DNA of 64,000 bases from Echinometra lucunter. Taxonomy: Eukaryota > Echinodermata > Echinoidea > Camarodonta > Echinometridae. The position numbers and the translations under genes are program-made. The stretch covers positions 22,370,291-22,434,290 of the forward strand of contig CM057162.1 in NCBI GenBank assembly GCA_029962745.1, read 5' to 3'. The notes below the pieces were generated by a model. That model had not been told where the DNA came from and did no database searches. It saw only the letters and a list, made by a program, of their open reading frames with translations. Of this stretch, positions 1-19,990 are shown in pieces. Within the stretch, counting starts at the first letter, position 1. Each line of letters starts with the position of its first letter.

Positions 1-149
1 AAAAACAAATACATAATGTACATCAATAATTAACAATTATCAATTCATGTATGAGAGTACATGTAAAGATAGTTGAACATTTAATTAATTTCAGAATACC
101 TACATATGATATCAAAAAGTAAAAAGAAAGAATTTCCTTTTTTTCAGGG

Positions 150-540
150 AGTAAGTTGGCTCAGTTGGTAAAGCATCTGCCCGTCGAATCAAAGACCATG
201 GGTTCAAGTCCAACCCCGGTGGATGACTGAACCCTACATTGTGTTTTAATGTGCCCCTCCTGTTTCATAGACGCAGGCTATGCTACAGTGGAAAACACTC
301 CGTCCCTTGGATAGAATGTTAAATGGAGGCCCCGTGTAGAGGAGAGTCACCACCTTTGCACGTTAAGAATCCACTGCACTATTCGTGTAAGAGTAGGGGG
401 AAACCCCGCTGTAGTGGTCTACCTGCACACCCCCAAGCAGTTATATCGGGAGGAGAGACCTGAGGGTTACAGTGATTCAGTTCGCTTTTCGCCTCCCAGG
501 CACAGGTGACACCAAACAAATGATAGCAATAATAATAATA
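150..540 (+). mobile_element. tRNA-headed SINE
   Basis: A polymerase-III-like head is visible: box A TGGCTCAGTTGG near 164 and box B GGTTCAAGTCC near 200. It is followed by a unique body of about 280 bp and an AT-rich tail ending in (AAT)n near 525-540. It lies in the last PSMC4 intron, antisense to the gene. The cloverleaf is not intact, so this is a retroposon and not a tRNA gene. The family is not named here. Confidence 0.65.
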
Positions 541-598
541 GTAATTGGTGCACGTTATAAGTTATATTAACAATGAAGCAAAATTTATGAAAGGATAC

Positions 599-8736
<8,138 letters not shown>

Positions 8737-8865
8737 ATTTAGGCGATTTCCAAGGCTCACAAAAAGTTGGATCTAACAATTAGTAACATTAACGTTTGCG
8801 TCTGTGTGTGCCGTAAGATGGCGCTATTGAAACTTTGTCTGCCTATTACTACTACAAGTAGTAGT

Positions 8866-8987
8866 AATAATTCTAATAATCATACATGTACCTCGATCCA
8901 GACCTAGTAAAGAGATATTGTGTTCAAATAATTCTAATAATCATACATGTACCTCGATCCAGACCTAGTAAAGAGATATTGTGTTCA
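8866..8987. repeat. Perfect 61-bp tandem duplication upstream of PSMC4
   Basis: Bases 8866-8926 and 8927-8987 are identical. The unit contains ACATGTACCTCGATCCAG. It begins 130 bp before the PSMC4 start codon on the minus strand, so it probably falls in the promoter region. No core promoter element is assigned. Confidence 0.9.
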
Positions 8988-9379
8988 CGATGTCAGATAC
9001 TAGTCATCGGATTAAGATTTGAGCACCCACAAAATGTGTCCTCAAGTATGGTTACATAAATTTGCCAATTATAAATGCTATACATTATCACCAACACCAT
9101 CATCATCATGGCACACCATCACAACTTTTTTTTTCTTCTTCTTCCTCCCATAGCCCACCCCCTATTCTTAACTACCCGCCCCCTCCATTTATCTTGCCCT
9201 CTCTTCTTGTTCTCTCCTCTATTTTCTCTGTTTATCTCCTATTTTCTTGATCTGTGGACTCAGACCCCTCTCTAGCTCTCAACTCATGCATGCATTATAA
9301 AACTAATGATATTCATAGCCAACAACTATTGGATGGCACACATGTATGCAGTGAGTGGCTAATGTTTAATACAGAAAAT

Positions 9380-9775
9380 ATTTTGCCTTTTCCTTCTCTT
9401 TTCCTCTTCCTCCCCCTCTCTCTCTTTCTCTCTCTATCTTTCTCCCCTCCCCACTCTCTCTTCCCCTCCTTCCTACTCCTTCCCCCCCTCTCTCTCTCTC
9501 CTCACTCTCTCTTCCCTCCTTCCTACTCCTTCCCCTCTCTCTCTCTCTCTCTCCTTCTCACTCTCTCTTCCTACTCCTCCCCCCCCCCCTCTCTCCTTCT
9601 CACTCTCTCTTCCCTCCTTCCTACTCCTTTCCCCCTCTCTCTCTCCTTCTCACTCTCTCTTCCCTCCTCCCTACTCCCTTCCCCCTCTCTCTCTCCTTCC
9701 CACTCTCTCTTCCCCTCCTTCCTACTCTTCCCCCCCCCCCCTCTCTCTCTCTACTCTCCTCTCCTCTTCTCCTTT
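9380..9775. repeat. CT-rich low-complexity minisatellite
   Basis: An almost pure pyrimidine tract on the plus strand with imperfect repeats of about 45-50 bp built on CTCACTCTCTCTTCCCTCC plus TACTCC. The long open frame through it is a Ser/Leu/Pro run forced by composition. It lies between the 5' end of PSMC4 and the 3' end of PRDM-like gene A. Confidence 0.9.
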
Positions 9776-11610
9776 TTTAAAAGGCAATAAATATTGCAAA
9801 ATCCCAAAGCAGAACATTCAAAACAGGAACAGACACATTAATGTTCACCTTTTACTGTCTATAAATACACAAGTAATTGTGAGACAAATTCGTGTAATGC
9901 AAAGACAGGACAAAGGAATTTTATCCACTTCATGTAAATATCAAAGTTTTCACAGAGAAACTTTAAAATCCTTGATAATACTATTGTTATTTTCATGTCA
10001 CATTTCCATCATTCCCAATGGAATGAACTTTGCTTAGAGTGAAAATTAAATTTCTGCACAACAAATCCCAAACTGATAAAATAGAGGAAATGCAACAGAA
10101 TTCACATTTCATCATCCATTTGATGTATCTAATTCCATGATTTAATGAATATTTTCAAAATCTGTTGTTCTGCAGGAAAAACAAGTGTATGGCAGTTTTG
10201 GTTACTCATACAACAATATCACTAGAACTACAATATCTAAAAAATCTGCTCTGAATACATCATTCATTAATTAATTGTACACAATACATAAACATCACAT
10301 GCACAGTTCTAATTTATGTTCAACACATAGAGAACTACAACAATGAAAATTACAGATCAGATACAAAATTCTAATATAATGTATACATAAAGATAAATAC
10401 AAGTACCTGTATTGCAAAATCAGTCACATTTGCAACAAAAATGAGTTGAAGAAGGAGTAAGATTTATACTAATTTTTTCCCCCTACAAATCTTTGTTTTA
10501 ATAGAAACTTGTAAAGTTTGTTAAACTACAAATAGATAAATAAATAGGAATAGAAAGAGAGAGAGAGAGAGAGAGAGAAAATAATAATTTCAAATGTTGA
10601 CTTTAAAACAACCCGCTCCACCCCCCCCCCCCAAAAAAAAAAAAAAATCCTAAAATTTAGAATGATTTAGTGACGAAAAATTCCCAAATCAAACTGTTTA
10701 CACCAAATAGTAAAAGGAGAAAAAATGCAGAAAAAAGTATGGAACATATAACACATTAAACTAAATTTTGCACATGAAAGTATCCAAAGAAAAAGGGGCA
10801 AGAAAGGCAACATTTTAATCATACATACTGCACTCTACGAATGTAATACCACTTTAATATGAATAGAATATAAAAGAAAATAGGACATTCACCAACAATA
10901 AAAGGGCATTGAATTAAAGATCTGTCAATCTCTCTATAATCACTGACACAACATCCGCTCCTGCGACAACTGCTCCTGTCTTAATTTCTCCAAAGATTTA
11001 GGATTAGGGTAGGGGTTGTGATAGGGGTTTGGGTTCACTGTAAGGATAAGGATGTTAGTGCTAGGTTTGGGGTTAGGTTTATGTTTGGCTTAATACGCGC
11101 ATTTTTCCATAGGAGCAATTGTCGTCGGAGCAAATGTCATGGAACCATATAATCTGTACTGATAATATGAAACCAGACAGCTAAGTTCTACCCAACTAAG
11201 TTTACATTCCCTAATGTTTTGCTTGGCAAGCATGTTACACCTTCCCACAAGCTCAATGTAGTGAACCAGCATGTAATTACAATCAGCATGAATGAATACA
11301 ATTTGCAGTCACAGAATGCCACATTTCAGCAGCGTTTTTCTCCTGTGCAAGTGTTTCACATTCACATGTATGTGAGGGATGGCATCACTGGGTGGCTAGA
11401 GGGCAATTTAGATTACATCAGCAGGGAGAGGCATGTTCCCAAAGGCATATGCCACACAATACATGCTCCAAGAAAATGATGCTGCAGTACTGCACTGCAC
11501 ATGAACCAATGTATCTACAACAGAGCACTGCCAAGCAAACTCTGGAGAAGAGCCACCTACAGCTTGATGATGCCATCACTTCAAAGAATGCTCCGACCTC
11601 ATCATGATCT
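9776..11610. other. Intergenic / 3' flank of gene A
   Basis: No gene recognised. AT-rich sequence holds a (GA)n run near 10555-10580, adjacent poly-C and poly-A near 10620-10645, and a stretch of short diverged GGGTTAGG-like words near 11000-11090. The part nearest 11610 is presumably the 3' untranslated region of the gene on the minus strand. No poly(A) signal was pinned down. Confidence 0.5.
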
Positions 11611-14600
11611 TTAATTTTGTTGACCATCCTGGACGTTACATGCAGCTAAACCAGGAATGTCCTCTCCTTGAGCTCTGTGCTTGAACATATGCGTCACATA
11701 ATGCTGATTCAATGAAAACTTCTTACTGCAAACTTCACACTCGTACTTCTTTTCACCCGAGTGTACACTCTGCATGTGAACCTCCAAGACGTATTTCACA
11801 CCGAACCCCTTGCCACAGATCATGCAGACAAACGGTCGGATGCCTTTGTGACGAAGCTCATGCTTCTGCAGAGGGCCTTTGTCTGTGAAACCCTTGTTGC
11901 AGAAGGAGCAAAAGTAGCGCAGCTCCCTGGTTTGATGCATCCGACGTTTATGAGCACACACCCACTTGCGGATACGGAATCCCTTTCCGCAGATCTCACA
12001 CTTGAATGGTTTCAGGCCTGTATGTTCTCCTTGATGGTTGGTGAGGGCGCTGTCAGAAGCAAAGGTACGTGGACACAGCGAGCAGCGATAGAGACGGTTC
12101 TGCTCATGACACTGGTAGTGTTGAAAAAAGTTGCTTTCTTTCATGAACACACGAGGGCACAAGTTACACTTGTACGTTCCTTTCCCTTCGTGTATCTCCT
12201 TCTCATGCTCATAAGCTGCCATCCTTGATCTGTATCTTCTAGGACAGTGTCGACATTTGTAAGGTCTGGGTCTGTTGTAGTAAGTGAGTGTTTTACCAAG
12301 CATGTCTTTGGGTTCCTCTGGAGCAGGTTTACCCTTTGGAGCTTTCTTCCTTGGGGCAGCCTTGGCACCAACATTGTTCTCACCAGTTGTCTTCACATCT
12401 CCTGGTTGATCTACAGAGGTACTTGGTGCAGAGGCGATGTTCTGACCTTTCCGGTATTTCTTCTTCTTCCATACTGTATCAGGCATGAGGTAGGTGTCAT
12501 CTTTGTTGTATTCTTTGTGGGTTTTTTCATGCTTCAAACACTCACTCTCCTTCTCAAACACGATGGAACATACCCTACAAGCATGCTTGCTGCCTAACAC
12601 ATGGACCTCACGGTTGTGACGAAGCATGCTCTTCTTAGTCTTGTAAGACTTGTTACACTTGCGGCAGTTGTAAGGCAAGGACTCATGCTTGGCCATGTGC
12701 TTGGTAAGTGCCTTAGAGTTGCGTTGCTTCTCTCCACACAGGAGACATGTGTGTTCTTCACTGAATTCATGAAACATGGCGTGAGCTTCGAGCCGACCCT
12801 CCGTTGGAAACTTCTTTCCGCATATCGTACAGATGAACTGCCCTGGGGAATAAACCTGTGACGATCCCTCGATGTTCTCCATCTCTACATCCCCACATCC
12901 TGACGACAGTACGTCCTCAGGCTTAGAACTTTCCGTCTTACATTTGAGTTTCCAGATAATCACAGGTCGAAGGTCATCGCTTGCATTGTTTTCATGATCG
13001 AACCTGATGTGACGCAGCATTCGCTTAGCTGTTGGGAACTGGCTTTCACATGAGTTGCACTGAAAGTTGTCATCTTCTGCGATATCAAAAAAGAGAAAAT
13101 GATACATAAAAACCAATGTCAAGAAAATATTATTTTTGGTCTCAGAGACAATAAATAAGAGGACCGTTTTGCTCGAGTTCAAAAAGACTGTTATCTGCCT
13201 CCCTCCGCGTGATATGCCAATACACGCAGTATGGTCCGGTGAGCCATGCGCGCATGCGCACTCCTTACTTCTAGTCTGTGCAACCGACCCTCATATATTT
13301 ATCAAACACTGGTTCACATTTCTATTATTATATAATTTCTATTATTCTTTGAAACTGGTATTTTTACACTATAACCTTTCTGTTTATCCAATTTTCAAGC
13401 AGCAAAATGAGCTTTTTTAAAAAATTATAACAACGTTAACCAATGCCTTTAAGTCCCCTGCGAAGGACTTGGTAATGAGGATTAATACTTTACCAAAGCC
13501 ATTAGCGCATCCACTTGGTTTCGAACCCAAGTACTCCCGGTTACGAGACCACTGTTCTATCCACTGAGCCACAGCGCCTCCTTAGTGATACTAATTCTAT
13601 ACCTCCTCGGTGATCTTGAGACAGTACAATGCCCATTGACTTCGTGATGTCTTATGCACTACAGTACAGTTTCACCGTGGGCTATATTTTCAATCATGCC
13701 CCCCAAAGCAGTCAGTATTTGTATAATGATGTTGTACAATCATAAAGCATGTTACCTGAATACTTCTACAATACCCTTACATATCCCTAAATAACATAAC
13801 ATTTTAGTGATACTTCAGATTTAATGCTCACAATGTTACCTTTATTATCACAGACTTCCAACCTGAATACAATTAGCATCATCTCCATCCTTTGGCAGTA
13901 TTCATACCATTTATTTATTTAAAACAAACAAACAAACAAACAGACAAGTTTCTATGTTGTTTTCATTTTTAACCTTTTTCACTGCTTAAAATGCCCTTTT
14001 TGATGGAAAATTGTTTTCACCATGGTAATTTTCTACATCAAAATCATAACTGGCCTTTTGCGCAAGAGATACCCTTGCATGTCTTGCAGTGCAGTTTTGA
14101 AGCCTGAAGGCACGAAGTATTTCTTACCTTCGTTATACTTCAAGTTTTTTAGTGTAGTCTTGAATCCCACAGACTCTAAATACTCCTTACTGTAGAACAC
14201 CCTCAGCTCACTTCCTGGTTCAATGAACTTTGTAGTTCGGAAGTAAATCTGGCCGTAATATTGGCAAGCTTCCAGATTCTGCTCTTCTTCGTTGCGAGCG
14301 CACTGTACGTAGGACATCCAGATCAGCTGATCCTTCTGCTTGCCATCAATATAGAGAAATACCTTACCACCAGTGCACAGCTGAAATGAATCAAATAGGC
14401 ATACACAACAATAATCATAAACTTGCTCAACTGGGATGGTAATGGGAAAAATGTTAGCTTAAATATTAGTGAGATTTCTTTTGACTGTCAATACAAAACA
14501 CTTTCTTTTCAATGGTGCTTACATAAATGGTAGTGCAAACTACATGCTAAGTCTGGTACAGCCAGTAAAATAGTGTTTTTTCTCTTTTTTTTTTGTTTTT

Positions 14601-17600
14601 TGTTTTGTTTTTGCTTGTTTGTCTGATTGCATATTGCTGTTTGAATATTCAACCTAAATGGTTAAGTATGCTCTTACTCATAAATTAGCAGTTACATAGA
14701 AGAAAGAGAACACAGACTTAGTGACCAAAGAAAGCTCCAATAATGCATTGCAAGACGTGCGAGAATGGAGGTACTGTAAACCTCAATGGGTAACACGCCC
14801 CGTCTGTTCATGTTCCTAATTCTGAGTTGTGCCCTCTAAATGTTGTGGCACACAGATTTTACAGTCTTCATTTTCTTACCTCCCATGTTGATTCTTTAGT
14901 AGATCCAATCTCTTCATCCAAGAAGTTACCATTGTAAGGTCCAAACTCTATCCCCTCCTCTACCTTTTCCTTTGCTACAACTCCTACTATATTTTCCTTC
15001 TCGTTAGGAAGATACTTGAAGGAGAGAAAGTCTGGTAGCTGAGCACTTGACTTGCGTTGAATGCTGTCCCTACTTCGTGGTGGTGGCAGAAGACTCTTTG
15101 GTTGGTTCTGAGGCATCAGGTTTGGATGCTTTGGTTGGAGGATGGGGTTTGGAGGTTTGGTCTGCAGGGCTTCCTTGTCTTTCAAGACTTGCTTTGAGGC
15201 AATCGCCTGGTGCTGCCTGTGAGTGGAGAGCTCCAGAGGTTCGTTCAAGGTGGCACCCAGGGTGTCCCTGGCAGATTCTGGTCTCTGTACACCAGGGTTG
15301 GCGTGATGAGCAATGCTGGGTTCCGTCTCACCTAGGCTGGACGTGGCTAGCTGCACTGTGCTTGGGGGATTGAAATGGGAGCGAGATGTCGGCTGGAGGC
15401 GACCGAGTTGCTGTTGTTGCTGTTGGTGCTGCTGCTGAGGATGCTGGTTGTTGGAGAAGTGATTGGTTGATTGTAGAAGGACATTAGGACTAGGTAGTAC
15501 AGACCCTGAACCTGGATACAGAGAGAAAGAGAGCTATGAGATGACTGCAGAAGGACATTAAGACTCTTTAAGAATTAAGTAGTACAGATCCTGCCTCTTG
15601 ATAGAATGAGTGATTGGTTATTCCACTGCATTGAGGCCAAAAACAAAAAACAAAACCAAAACATGATGTCCATGTAACAGAGTAACAACTGTTTCATTTC
15701 ACAATGACGTTCAATGCAGATTTGGCTAAAAATTTTGATGTGTCAATGCAAGGTAGGTCTCCTTTCATAAAATTATATGTCTGAATTGGATATCTTTTAT
15801 GGATTTGTTGCAACATAAATTAATCTTTGTACCTCTGTTGGATGTACAAATTTACATATATTCATATACTGGCAATAAACTAAAGTCCCCAGTTTTCCGC
15901 AATATGGAAACGGAAAAATTTCATGGATTTCGCGAAGAACACAGAATTCACGGACTTTCACGGAAAATACAATTTTTCAGGCCCCCAAAAAATTGAATTA
16001 CGAAATATACAGTGAAAAACATAAAAAACAAAGCAAAATCCAATTAAACAAAACCGTGCATTGCGGAAAATCTGGATCAAACCTGTTTGTAGTGTCTAGC
16101 GTGTGTTCGCCAAGCTTTATCGGCAATTCGGCATACCTACTACAATGCGTGTATATTAGGGTAAGTTACATGTAGTTTTTCTCAGATTTTTACTTTATCA
16201 TATGTTTTGTACATGTCACTGAAGACACAGAATTTGAATTTTAGAACACCAAAGAACACGGAATTTGCATTTTAGAAAACAGAAAACTGGGGACTTTACA
16301 ATAAACTTTCAGGTCTGAAACTGCAATACAACATGATGCTTTAGAAATACACCTAAGACTTTTTTTTGTTTTGTTTTGTTATTTGTTGTTTTGTGGGTTT
16401 TTTTTGTTTGTTTGTTTGGTTTTTTTTTTGTTTGCTGAAATCATCATCCGCAGATATTTGCTTTGTTTGACTGAAACATGGTTTTTAGTTCTGGTATGTC
16501 ACAAAAGTGGGCCCAACCCCATGGATTTACCCAGGGTAAATGTTTATCTTCTTTCAACTTCTTCTTACATACACTCTTACAGTATGTGTACACAATAAAT
16601 TGACAAGCTTCAGAATAATGACTTCCTATAAAATCCAATTTATCAACAAACTCATCATAATACCAGTCAGATTTGAAATGAGATGAATTTTTTTTTAAAA
16701 AGAGAGAGAGAGAGATAAACTTCCCTGACATGAAATACTTATCATTTTTTTTGTGCACTGAAAACTTTCTCAGATATGAGCCTCTTACTATATTCAAAAT
16801 CATTTTGTGCACTCACATCTTGGTTTTGGAAGCTGATGATAGCCTGCAAGAAAAATTAAATTATCCAGAAAATGAGGAGAATTGGAACCAAGGCATCAGT
16901 TTGCTTTTAGTGAATGAAGATGAACAAGAAAGAGTAAACAGTGAAAGTTTGAGCAAAATCGGGCAATCTGTTCAAGAGTTATGAATTTTGAAAGTTTAAG
17001 TAAATCCCTATTATGGGGATCCTTAAGTTGGCAAATTTGCCAGCATCTGTGATGTCATTGTGGACAACTCTCCATTCATTTTGTGCATATTTTTTCGAAA
17101 AAGATTGATTTATGTGAAATTTCAAGTCAGGAAACAACATAGTTCTTTGCAAAATGCTTGCAGAATTGATGTATCCATGTCATACTCGAACAGTAAATAA
17201 AAAAAAAAAATATTTTTCTTGAAATTCAATTCAATTCAATTTTCAATTTATTGTCCAGTTGGAAATTGGTTGAAAAATTTGAAGAAAATGTTAAATTTTG
17301 TGTACAAAATGAATAGAGAGTCGTCCACAATGACATCACATTATCCCCATAATAATGATTTACTTAAACTTCCAAACTTCACAACTCTTGAACAGATTGT
17401 CTGATTTTTCTCAAATTTATACTGTCTAATCTTTCTTGTTCTTCTTCATACACTGAAAGCACACTAATGTCAGGTTTGCATTCTCCTTTAATAAACGAAA
17501 TTCAAAAACCTGTGTGTATCGCACCAGAGTATATGGAGCGAAGCATGGAGGGGTTGGCATGGTTACTACTGAAATCTTCTCTATTTCTCTGGATATCTGA

Positions 17601-17765
17601 CTGGTCTAAGACGATTGCTGGTTGCTGAAGAGGCGACACCAGGTTCGAGTGATACGGAAGCTGATGGGCGAAGTGAGGCATCTGATGTTGAGCATGTTGT
17701 CTAGTCTCATCTCTATCTCCTGGGAAATAACCTTCTCTACAGCTCTCTCTGTAGTTAGGCTCCAT
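11611..17765 (-). CDS. PRDM-like gene A: PR/SET domain plus 12 C2H2 zinc fingers
   Basis: Predicted nuclear DNA-binding regulator, 868 aa. Coding exons: 17765-17510, 15511-14880, 14380-14128, 13076-11611; phases 1, 0, 1 fit. Exon 1 is His/Gln-rich (start MEPNYRESC). Exon 2 has a Gln-rich linker, then the first half of a PR/SET domain (EFGPYNGNFLDEE, ending TWE). Exon 3 has the second half: WMSYVQCARNEEEQNLEA, IYFRTTKFIEPGSELRVFYS. The last exon holds finger 1 (FQCNSC), a spacer, fingers 2-5, a basic spacer (WKKKKYRKG; DMLGK) and fingers 6-12. The PR text most resembles PRDM7/9-type domains, but no KRAB or SSXRD region is seen and the fingers are not near-identical repeats. Whether it methylates histones is unknown. 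The ATG at 17765 is the first in frame after a strong acceptor at 17829/17830. No orthologue is assigned. Confidence 0.88.
13446..13583 (-). mobile_element. tRNA-derived SINE head
   Basis: On the minus strand a tRNA-like head reads GGCGCTGTGGCTCAGTGG (box A) and GGTTCGAAACC (box B), with a CGT-like anticodon context in GGTCTCGTAACC. The 5' end does not pair with the expected 3' acceptor strand, so it is judged a tRNA-derived retroposon. Lies in intron 3 of gene A. Confidence 0.6.
14381..14879. other. Intron 2 of gene A
   Basis: Separates the two halves of the PR/SET domain. It contains a T/G-rich run near 14580-14620 but no recognisable element. It ends at clean GT and AG borders. Confidence 0.7.
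15881..16298. mobile_element. hAT-like MITE with exact 8-bp target duplication
   Basis: Inverted ends TAAAGTCCCCAGTTTTC enclose 418 bp. CAATAAAC flanks both sides (15873-15880 and 16299-16306). An 8-bp duplication is typical of hAT transposons. No transposase. Inserted in intron 1 of gene A. Confidence 0.75.
16855..17493. mobile_element. Fold-back MITE next to gene A exon 1
   Basis: Two diverged inverted arms of about 250 bp (16855-17100 and 17270-17493) share TGTTCAAGAGTT, TTATGGGGAT and GGACAACTCTCCATTCATTT-like text. Closely related to the element at 38937-39508. Its right end is about 16 nt from the splice donor of gene A exon 1. The 84-aa open frame inside is not a gene. Confidence 0.7.
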
Positions 17766-17829
17766 CACTCCACACGAAAGTCCAATGATTTACATGTACA
17801 GTGTAGCTCCAGAAAGCTCCAAGAGGGTT
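17766..17829 (-). promoter_or_regulatory. 5' untranslated part of gene A exon 1 with minimal uORF
   Basis: A run of about 15 T followed by CAG on the minus strand makes a strong acceptor at 17830, so this exon begins at 17829 and an upstream non-coding exon is expected. Within the leader is ATGTAA, a start codon directly followed by a stop. Confidence 0.5.
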
Positions 17830-17867
17830 CTGAAAAAAAAAAAAAAAGGAGAAAGAGCTTTCGTTAA

Positions 17868-18250
17868 TAAAATCGGCGACACTGTATCATTTCTAATTCT
17901 GTGATGTTCCTCTGGGTAAATGGGTTCCATACCACAGCAGGGTTATAGTACTCCAGTACTGGAAGGACGAGTGTTTTGTAGCACAACACTTTTGTCGTGA
18001 GAGGGCAGTCTGTGATATTCCTCCGCGGGAAGATGCTTGCTGAGTTAGCAAACTTGGTAGTGACATCCACATGGTGATTCTACTTCAAGTTATCCCTGGA
18101 GGTTAACACCAAGGTCTGTTGCCTTCTCAGTTTCTGCCAAAGGTATTCCATGTTTGCAGTAGGGTGTTGAACTCTTAAACTCTTTCCTCTTGTTAGTGAC
18201 ATACATAACTTGGCATTTTTTGCACGTGAAATTGCATGAGCCAGTCTGCT
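17868..18250 (-). pseudogene. Non-LTR retrotransposon reverse-transcriptase fragment
   Basis: Minus-strand translation gives text typical of the C-terminal region of LINE reverse transcriptases: KCQVMYVTNKRKEF, then GIPLAETEKATDLGV, HVDVTTKFANSAS, and CYKTLVLPVLEYYNPAVVWNP with FTQRNITELEMIQCRRFY. A stop breaks the frame between the two parts and both ends are missing. It lies just upstream of gene A exon 1. Confidence 0.75.
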
Positions 18251-19489
18251 TCTGATACCTATATCACTGAAATCTGATAAGCGGTTCCAAAGTAACGGTC
18301 GTTCAAAGATTTGAAAACAAAGGATTTTTAGTCTTTAAAACAAATGGGTTACCTTGGTCATTTGTGGACCCTACTTGAAAAAGAATGTGAGGAAATAACA
18401 TGTAAACAATTAAGTAAACAGCTTAAAACATCAATAATGAGGTTCAGCAAGAACCTATTGCTTTCATTTTGCAATCATATATTAAGTATTGGGTGAAGAT
18501 CGCATGCACGTTAAAGACATTCCAAAAAAAAGGTTTTTAATTAACTGTAAATTAAGCTTGTTTACATTGCTGTGTTTTTAACAAACAAACAAACAGGAGA
18601 TACTTTGGTGTACTTAAGGTACATGTAAGTATACACTTCAAGGGAAGATATGGACTTATGCCATACCCAAATTAACAAGTAAACACCTCCAAATAACCAA
18701 ATCAATTTGTTTACTTTAATTACACACTGTAAATATAGGTTTAAAAAATCTGTAAACAAATAGAAATGGCCATTTGTGGGCACTCGATACGATTTTAATT
18801 GCTTTTCTTTGCAGAATATGTATATGAAAGTGTCATCTATCATTCTATTGATGAACTCATTGTACATTAATTCAGTGGATTAATCATTTTAATCATTTAT
18901 TTAATGAGTAGTTATTTGTTAATATGAATTTAGGCTCAAACCAACACATGTTCCAAATTTTTTATGATCAAACAATATCATAACTTACTATAGTACAGCC
19001 CACAGGGACATGCCTCTCATATCCTACCAGAACGATGTCAATTTAAAGTAAAATTTATTTGTTTACCTAAAGAAACACACAGTAAACATATTCATTTATT
19101 CAGACACACCAAAAAAAAAAAGAGAGAGAGAGAGAAAAAAATTATTTAAAAAAGACGGGAAAAGGTTTTTGTTTCTGTACTAAACGAAATATACAAAACG
19201 TTAACAACCAATATAAATAAATATCTCAAGCTGCCCATCAAGGGGGGGGGGGGGGGGCTTAGTAAAATATGGAGTCTATATGAAAATATAACAAATAATT
19301 TGTTCAAAAATATCAAGGGAAAAGTAAAAGTAAAAATACAAAATTTTAAAAAGAAATAATGATGTTGTCACAGTGGAGTATATATTAAAACATAACCATT
19401 GATTTGTTAAAAAATATCAAGGGAAAACTAAATAAAAATAAGAGGCAAAAAATACAAAAATATACAAAGAATCAAAGATGTCACAATGA
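18251..19489. other. AT-rich intergenic sequence, no gene seen
   Basis: Holds (AAAC)n near 18580, a (GA)n run near 19120, and a G-tract of about 16 near 19240-19257. Two diverged copies of a string around AATATCAAGGGAAAA (19310, 19418) suggest an old duplication. The 101-aa open frame at 18562-18867 has no recognisable domain. Confidence 0.5.
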
Positions 19490-19493
19490 TTAA

Positions 19494-19902
19494 CTCATTC
19501 ATGACAGGAATTATTTAAAGCCTAATTTGATCAGCTTTTATTCTTCAAATTGGCAACACCAACATTTTTATTTTATTGCTACATTTTTCTTATAAAACGT
19601 CATGTATCTGAAATGAATATAAATTGACAGAAATTATGATGAGAAGTCAAAAAGTTGACAATTTGCAGGGGAAAAACGGTGATTTTTAACATTCTATCAC
19701 ATTGCCAATTTAAGGATTTTAATGCTTATTTTCCTTTAAAAAATTTTCAGCATCAACCAACAAATATTGATGCAATCAAAATGGGCACAGTTTGTGTAGA
19801 ATATTTTGCTCTTTCTGCTCATGTATTTGGTATGATTTTTAGGGCTTTGCATCAAAAGATATTAGGCCAGACCACAAAATGTGGACCTCTGTCACGGATG
19901 GA
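19494..19902. mobile_element. Diverged TTAA-flanked MITE
   Basis: TTAA at 19490-19493 and 19903-19906 brackets ends CTCATTCATGACAG and the reverse of TCCATCCGTGACAG. The interior shares words such as CTTTCTGCTCATGTAT with the piggyBac-type MITEs at 4821 and 19991. It is an older relative lying 85 bp from the next copy. Confidence 0.6.
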
Positions 19903-19990
19903 TTAATGGAATTGTTTATAATTGACAAACGGAGATTGTAAAAGCAACCTGCAGCACAACTGGCAACCCAGGGAAACATGCACACTTTAA

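Noticed and set aside
9254..9790. 178-codon Ser/Leu/Pro-rich open frame
   Set aside because: Composition-driven frame through a CT-rich minisatellite; no domain and no coding signature.
11761..12597. Long open frames on the plus strand opposite gene A
   Set aside because: Antisense shadows of the zinc-finger exon.
11611..13076. Gene A as PRDM9 itself
   Set aside because: PR text is similar, but KRAB and SSXRD parts are missing and fingers are individually diverged, not a rapidly evolving near-identical array.
13503..13583. Functional tRNA-Thr gene
   Set aside because: Boxes A and B are present but the acceptor strands do not pair.
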